Made by a program: the position numbers and the translations under genes. This document shows, one piece after another, positions 31,148 to 35,754 of a stretch of DNA of 35,754 bases. Numbering within the stretch: the first letter of the stretch is position 1; the number at the start of each line of letters is the position of its first letter. This stretch comes from Asterionellopsis glacialis. Taxonomy: Eukaryota; Bacillariophyta; Plagiogrammaphyceae; Rhaphoneidales; Asterionellopsidaceae. The DNA is taken from positions 747-36,500 of the forward strand of contig WKLE02005439.1 of assembly GCA_014885115.2 (NCBI GenBank). The letters are read 5' to 3'. The notes below the pieces were generated by a model that made no database searches, had not been told where the DNA came from, and was given only the letters and a program-made list of their open reading frames with translations.

Positions 31148-32248
31148 ATATCTGAGTGAGACTGACAAGTGGTTTTTTAATCATTTGACCTTTAGGTCTA
31201 ATCCCTGCATACTTTGATTGTGTGTATGTGTTTTTGTTTGTTCCATTTTGTACAGACATGAGTACTCAAAATATGTTGGTTGTGTAACGTTTTGTGTATA
31301 CTTGATTAAAAAGGTGTGTCCAGTACAAGATTTCTACGGAAATATATAATTCATTCTCAGAAGCATCTTGTGTGCATCAAGAGAAAATGTAGAGTCGCTT
31401 GTACAAAATTGCATATAATTTATTTTATAAAATATCGTATGCACATAAAAAAGAAAAAGATATGAAGGTCAAATTCATAGGCTTCGTTTTCGGTTTTTTC
31501 ATTACAGTCCGTCCCCGGTAGTACGTAAATGAATCTCCACTCAATAACGAATTACGAGGTCTGATTTTGAGTCATGACAGCGAGAGAAGTATGTGATTTC
31601 GAGTCACACTTTGTTGGAAGAAACCCGGATTATTTGAATTGCAGTTGACATTGTTTTTAATACGTGTTCAACTTATTTGCCACGTAATCTAGTCGTATCG
31701 TATTATACGTTCATAGGACACTATTCTAAGTAAAAGCTCATTGGAATGCAGTGGCTGGGCTGCTCCGCCTGAGTGTAGTACTCTAGGTACTGTACCTGTA
31801 CAAGAGCTATATATCGGTCTTTGATTTGTCTGATGAGAATAATTGAGAACACTTCACACCCGGAGTTCTGATTTTCATTTTTTGACACCAGAACCTTCCG
31901 ATCTGTAGCCTCCAATCAATTTATGAGCAGACAAGAAATTGAGGCATCATTGCTTGGATTTCTTCTTGGACGGACACATACTGTACACCTACAAGCAAGC
32001 AACTTTATTAGACGAGACTGAAGTCCTTTCGTCATTCAATTCATACTGTACAAGCCCTACCTGGTACAGCTAGCCTTTGGAGTATCTCAGAACAACTTGT
32101 GTTTGGTCCTTCTTAGAAAAATCATAAATTTTACCAGCTAACGAATGTATTCACCGAAAGCAAACTAGTCCACGAGTACAAATTTTTCTTTGAGAAGCCA
32201 TTATACCGGCAATATAATACAGTTGTTTCAAACTCATTTGTTTGTAAA
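31148..32248. promoter_or_regulatory. Upstream region of the aspartate/glutamate-type carrier gene
   Basis: No gene is supported here. The part nearest the carrier gene carries three TACTGTA heptamers within 260 bp (31788, 31979, 32044); the first lies in the larger near-palindrome GGTACTGTACC. The distal part (31148-31320) may be the beginning of the dead recombinase element. Confidence 0.4.
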
Positions 32249-33717
32249 ATGATATTGTGGTCGTCTCAGTCGTCATTCACAAATAAAAAGTTCTTTATCA
32301 TTTTTTACTTGTACAGCTATTTATTAGTAACAGCAAGTCATGCTTTAGTTGCTATGCCACCGCCTGCTGTGGTCCATATTGCGGTAAGAAAAAGAAGAAA
32401 CCTCATGTGTTTGTGACGACAGTTTTTACAATGTACTACTATGTCTAACACATGCGTTATGGGTTGTCATTCTTCGAATTGCTTCAATTTCGTTTCGATT
32501 TATATGCACATCCATTCATATTCATATGCATTGTTTAGATTGGTTTTGTCGCGGGTAGTTCAGGTGCTATTGCAGCATATCCTTTTGATTATGTAAAATC
32601 ACAATTACAAACTGAAAAAGGGCGCACCAAATGGAACAATGGATGGGAAGCAGCATGTGATATTGTACAAACGGAAAAAGGTGGGCCATTCGCTTTGTAT
32701 CGTGGTGTGATGGTGAATATCATAGGTGTCGCACCCGAAAAAACAATCAAACTTGGTGTCAATTCGTATTTACGGAATACGTTTTTGACAACCATAATGA
32801 ATAGTCATACTAGTGGATACGTCTCCGTGTTACCTTTGATGTTGTTCGGTGAAATGATGGCTGGTGGGATAGCTGGTATGTCGCAAGTGATTGTAACAAA
32901 TCCATTAGAAGTGATAAAAGTACGGATGCAAACAAGTGAAATGACACTTCAAGAAGTACTACAACAAATGAAATCTATAGGTGATGTGTATGAAGGTGCA
33001 GAAGCTTGTGTCATCCGCGATTTTATGTTTTCAGCTACATTATTCCCTTTATATGCACATGCAAAAGTTGCGATTGCTACTGCTTTAATGGGATCCATGG
33101 GAGCAGCCGGAGATGCTACTGCTGTTACTTCTACTGCTACATTCTGGGCAAATTTAATTGCTGGGAGTGTAGCAGCTGCACCAGCAGCCTTTATTGCCAC
33201 ACCTGCTGATGTTATCAAAACAAGAATGCAACAAGCCAAAAAAACGCAAACACAAGAAGAAGTTGAAACAGGGCAAAAAGAAGATCTCACGGTTGTTGAT
33301 ATGATATCAATGTCTACGACAGCAACAACATCAAAAGCTTCATCTTCTGCTGCGCCCACTACTTCTCCTTCTTCCTGGCAGCGTCAACCACAAGTAATGA
33401 AGAAACGCGTTGTTTCCTATTCAACTACATTGAATTATAAACGATCGATACCACCATCGTCATCAAAACTACTACAAAGTAATAGTAGTAGCGAGTACAT
33501 CTCTGCTACTGCTTCCATTGCTGAAGGTAGGAGTTCTAGTTTTCTGAATGTTGCTTCAAATATTGTAACAAATGAAGGACCTATGGTACTATTAAGTGGA
33601 TGGGCAGAACGTGTGGTTAGATCTGTACCACAATTTGGTGTGACATTAGCTGTATTTGATGTGTTAACAACATTGGCAATTGAACGAGGACTGTTACCAT
33701 TAGAAACATTATCCTGA
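32249..33717 (+). CDS. Mitochondrial carrier, aspartate/glutamate (citrin-like) type without EF-hands
   Basis: Exons 32249-32383 and 32539-33717 join across a 155-bp intron (donor GCG|GTAAGA, acceptor TTTAG|ATTGGT, phase 0), giving 437 residues; a second in-frame ATG at 32354 would give 402. The three carrier signatures are PFDYVK (60-65), PLEVIK (167-172) and PADVIK (267-272). LYRGVMVNIIGVAPEKTIKL, GIAGMSQVIVTNPLEVIK and VVRSVPQFGVTLAVFD are close to citrin/aralar (SLC25A12/13) and the glutamate carriers (SLC25A18/22). It probably exchanges or imports aspartate/glutamate at the mitochondrial inner membrane. The third matrix loop is expanded by some 70 Ser/Thr-rich residues (about 280-355). 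The longer N-terminus is hydrophobic and signal-like, so the start choice affects location; the shorter form is the usual carrier length plus the insert. Confidence 0.87.
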
Positions 33718-34190
33718 TAATAAAAAACTTATAATGGGCTATACATTTAACATGTAAACGTAGTGTTAGTAATGGAGTTTGCTTTTATCTGACATTTTCT
33801 TCTCAAGGAAGCTTGTTTTTTGTTCATCAATACTATACTGTAGTAGTATGTCAGAGTATAATTGTTTGTATGGGTGAATAAGTGTATGAGTGTACGTGTG
33901 TGAATTAGGGTCTCGGTATCTGTAAGGTGTGGCGGGCGGAATAGTGGAAGTACTGTAGTAAAGTGCAAACAAAACTAACAATCTTTCCCATTATCTGTTG
34001 CCATCATTTTCGTCTTGCTGTTTACTTTATTGCAAATATATAGCTTGATAGCTGTATAATGTTGGTGTGTTTGTTTTTAAATCAATTCGTTGCTTTCTGT
34101 TGGTTTATATCATTTAGTTTATCGTGATGGGATAGGTGGGAAGGGGAGCAGTCTTAGTCTGTAGAGAGTGGTATGTGCACATAATATTTT
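33718..34190. other. Intergenic between convergent genes
   Basis: The 473-bp gap holds the two 3' UTRs. It has TACTGTA at 33836 and 33951. Two short overlapping frames on the minus strand (33747-33981) are low-complexity and unsupported. Confidence 0.5.
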
Positions 34191-35570
34191 TTATTCAGCT
34201 GAAAATGGTCTGTTGCGAGTAGGTTGACAATCTGTGGCTGGATCATAGACATCACACATTTCTTCTGCATCTTCTTCATCCAATAAAACAGCAAGGATAC
34301 ATGCACCTACAATCAATGTAGCACCAACATAATCTGACATACCAAATGTTTCACCCAATGTTAAGGCACCAGCAGCAGCAGCAAATAGCGGTTCAGTTGT
34401 TAAAATAATGGATGCATCTGTTGCGGGGACTCTCTTGAACGCAATAGATTCAATCCATAATGCAAATGCTGTTGTAATTAATCCTGTGTATAAGATACCC
34501 GCCAAGGCTGTTGGGCTTGTTAAGATCGGTGTAAAGTTGGGTATTGTAGGTGCCCAAGTATCTGCACTATTCAATAGGGGCGACAATTCAAACATCCCAA
34601 AGGATGCCAAGGCAACCACAATAAGTTTAATGGCTGATACTGGTAAGGCAGCTTCAGGTTGTTTTCTCATTAATTCTTCTAATTGCAAATATCCCAAGCC
34701 GAATCCAATGGGTTGTGCAAAGGATAACGCATCTCCAATTGTGGGTGCGCCGCCTGCACCTTGTAGTTCGACAATAGCAACACCTGTCACGGCCACTGCT
34801 GCAGGAACTAATCTCATTAAATTGAAGGGTACTGCAATATTCGATGTTTGGACACGTGTCCATTCAGCTACGATAGCCACAAAGACACAATGGAGTGTAC
34901 AGATGACACACGATCGACTTGCTGTAGTCGATAATAAACCCAATGTTTGTCCTAAATATCCAAAAGCGACCCATGATCCGCATATGGCCGCACCCTTGGC
35001 TGTTTCCATACTAATCATACCACGACGTACAGCATTCACAGCACCCGGTAGTAAGGCTAACGCAGCAACACTAAATCTGGATAATGCATACAAGGAAGAA
35101 TCGACACCTGGTTCTGCCATGACTAATTTGGCTGCTGCAAAATTAGATGCCCACAAGGCACATAGCACAACAACTACACCACGCCAAAGCAAACCGTCCA
35201 TTAAATTGTTTTCCGAACTCTTGGTACTTTCTCTGACAGGTGCTTCATCCACAAAGTTAAGTGTAGATGATAATTCTTCTTCTTGTGACTTTTGCTGTGA
35301 TGCCATGCCGTTGCTTTCAAAGGTTAATCCTTCAGATTCATCGTCTGGTTCAAACTTCACATTGACATCCGTTTTTTCCTTCTTTGTAGATGACATATGC
35401 AGTGCGCCACGGCTGTGCTTCTTGATAACATTGTTACTGCTCTGTTGAACTAACGAATTTCTATTAGTGGAAAGAAGCAATGGGTGTTGCGGGCGTACTG
35501 CAGTAAACGATGTGACTGCATGACCGCCTAACAACAGCAGAGATGTTGTAAGTCGTGAAAAATAAACCAT
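34191..35570 (-). CDS. Plastid-addressed EamA/DMT-family transporter
   Basis: Single exon, 459 residues from the ATG at 35570; the frame extends upstream only through a GTG. The N-terminus (MVYFSRLTTSLLLLGGHAVTSFTAV) is a signal peptide with an ASAFAP-like break (TSF), followed by a Ser/Arg-rich transit-like region and an acidic linker to about 120. Two EamA halves follow, about ten membrane segments in total. Half 1 begins GVVVVLCALWASNFAAAKLV and half 2 contains GLITTAFALWIESIAFKRVP then ASIILTTEPLFAAAAGALTL. This is the drug/metabolite transporter superfamily, which moves small organic solutes. With the presequence, a plastid membrane is likely. The substrate is unknown; it lacks features that would mark it as a triose-phosphate translocator. 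Tail-to-tail with the mitochondrial carrier gene. Confidence 0.88.
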   Translation of the reverse strand: MVYFSRLTTSLLLLGGHAVTSFTAVRPQHPLLLSTNRNSLVQQSSNNVIKKHSRGALHMSSTKKEKTDVNVKFEPDDESEGLTFESNGMASQQKSQEEELSSTLNFVDEAPVRESTKSSENNLMDGLLWRGVVVVLCALWASNFAAAKLVMAEPGVDSSLYALSRFSVAALALLPGAVNAVRRGMISMETAKGAAICGSWVAFGYLGQTLGLLSTTASRSCVICTLHCVFVAIVAEWTRVQTSNIAVPFNLMRLVPAAVAVTGVAIVELQGAGGAPTIGDALSFAQPIGFGLGYLQLEELMRKQPEAALPVSAIKLIVVALASFGMFELSPLLNSADTWAPTIPNFTPILTSPTALAGILYTGLITTAFALWIESIAFKRVPATDASIILTTEPLFAAAAGALTLGETFGMSDYVGATLIVGACILAVLLDEEDAEEMCDVYDPATDCQPTRNRPFSAE

Positions 35571-35754
35571 TGTCGAATCTTTGTTTTTTTTGTATTTCTT
35601 AATCACGCTAATGTGCCAAGACAGAGAAGTATAGGCAATGAATTTGTGACGATGTAAGTAGTCGGTTGAATATACTTGTGTAGCTCCTTACAATTGTATT
35701 GTCGTCCACCAAAGAAATGATTCTTGAATGTTGGAAGAACGTTGCACGGAGTCT

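Noticed and set aside
34408..35448. 346-codon open frame on the plus strand
   Set aside because: It is antisense to the EamA transporter, whose membrane segments and presequence are clearly the coding sense.
1..35754. CRISPR arrays, bacterial operons, riboswitches or rRNA genes
   Set aside because: The window is eukaryotic nuclear DNA with spliceosomal introns; no regularly spaced repeats with unique spacers and no rRNA-like stretches were seen.

Overview
The window is nuclear DNA of a photosynthetic stramenopile, most probably a diatom. Five lines of evidence support this. Genes carry single short GT-AG introns (about 125-410 bp). Several proteins start with a signal peptide followed by an ASAFAP-like Phe motif (CNAFIPS, FVNAFN, VTSFTAV), the bipartite plastid address of secondary red-lineage plastids. 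Proteins are rich in Gln, Asn, Ser and acidic runs. The DNA is AT-rich. FG-GAP-type repeat debris and degenerate tyrosine-recombinase elements of the kind common in diatom genomes are present. I cannot name the species.

Layout, left to right: patatin-like phospholipase (+, 148-1452); divergent mitochondrial-carrier protein (-, 3296-4340); long plastid-addressed protein ending in a bacterial-type xanthine phosphoribosyltransferase domain (+, 5539-8089); roadblock/LC7 dynein light chain (-, 8990-9908); mitochondrial 2-oxoacid dehydrogenase kinase (+, 10862-12580); unknown secreted or plastid-addressed protein (-, 12949-13971); membrane protein with acidic tandem repeats and C-terminal ankyrin repeats (+, 15388-17055); DTW-domain tRNA modification enzyme (-, 18745-20148); SulP/SLC26 anion transporter (+, 20961-23306); DDX41-type DEAD-box helicase (-, 26149-28284); aspartate/glutamate-type mitochondrial carrier (+, 32249-33717); plastid-addressed EamA/DMT transporter (-, 34191-35570). 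All 12 intact genes alternate strictly in strand, so each neighbouring pair is head-to-head or tail-to-tail.

Two stretches hold decayed repetitive DNA. Region 23.6-26.1 kb has a broken FG-GAP-like gene and fragments of a cysteine-rich, transposon-like ORF. Region 28.3-32.2 kb has a dead DIRS/Crypton-type tyrosine recombinase, apparently interrupted by a tRNA-derived (pol III box) sequence, plus degenerate tandem repeats.

These are mostly unrelated housekeeping genes with no operon-like logic. Loose themes are mitochondrial metabolism (two carriers and the dehydrogenase kinase) and plastid import (three presequences). The most unusual protein is the fusion of an unrecognised N-terminal region to xanthine phosphoribosyltransferase, which hints at purine salvage in or around the plastid. 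Introns were placed by eye from splice signals plus reading frame. All homology statements come from recognised motifs, not from searches.
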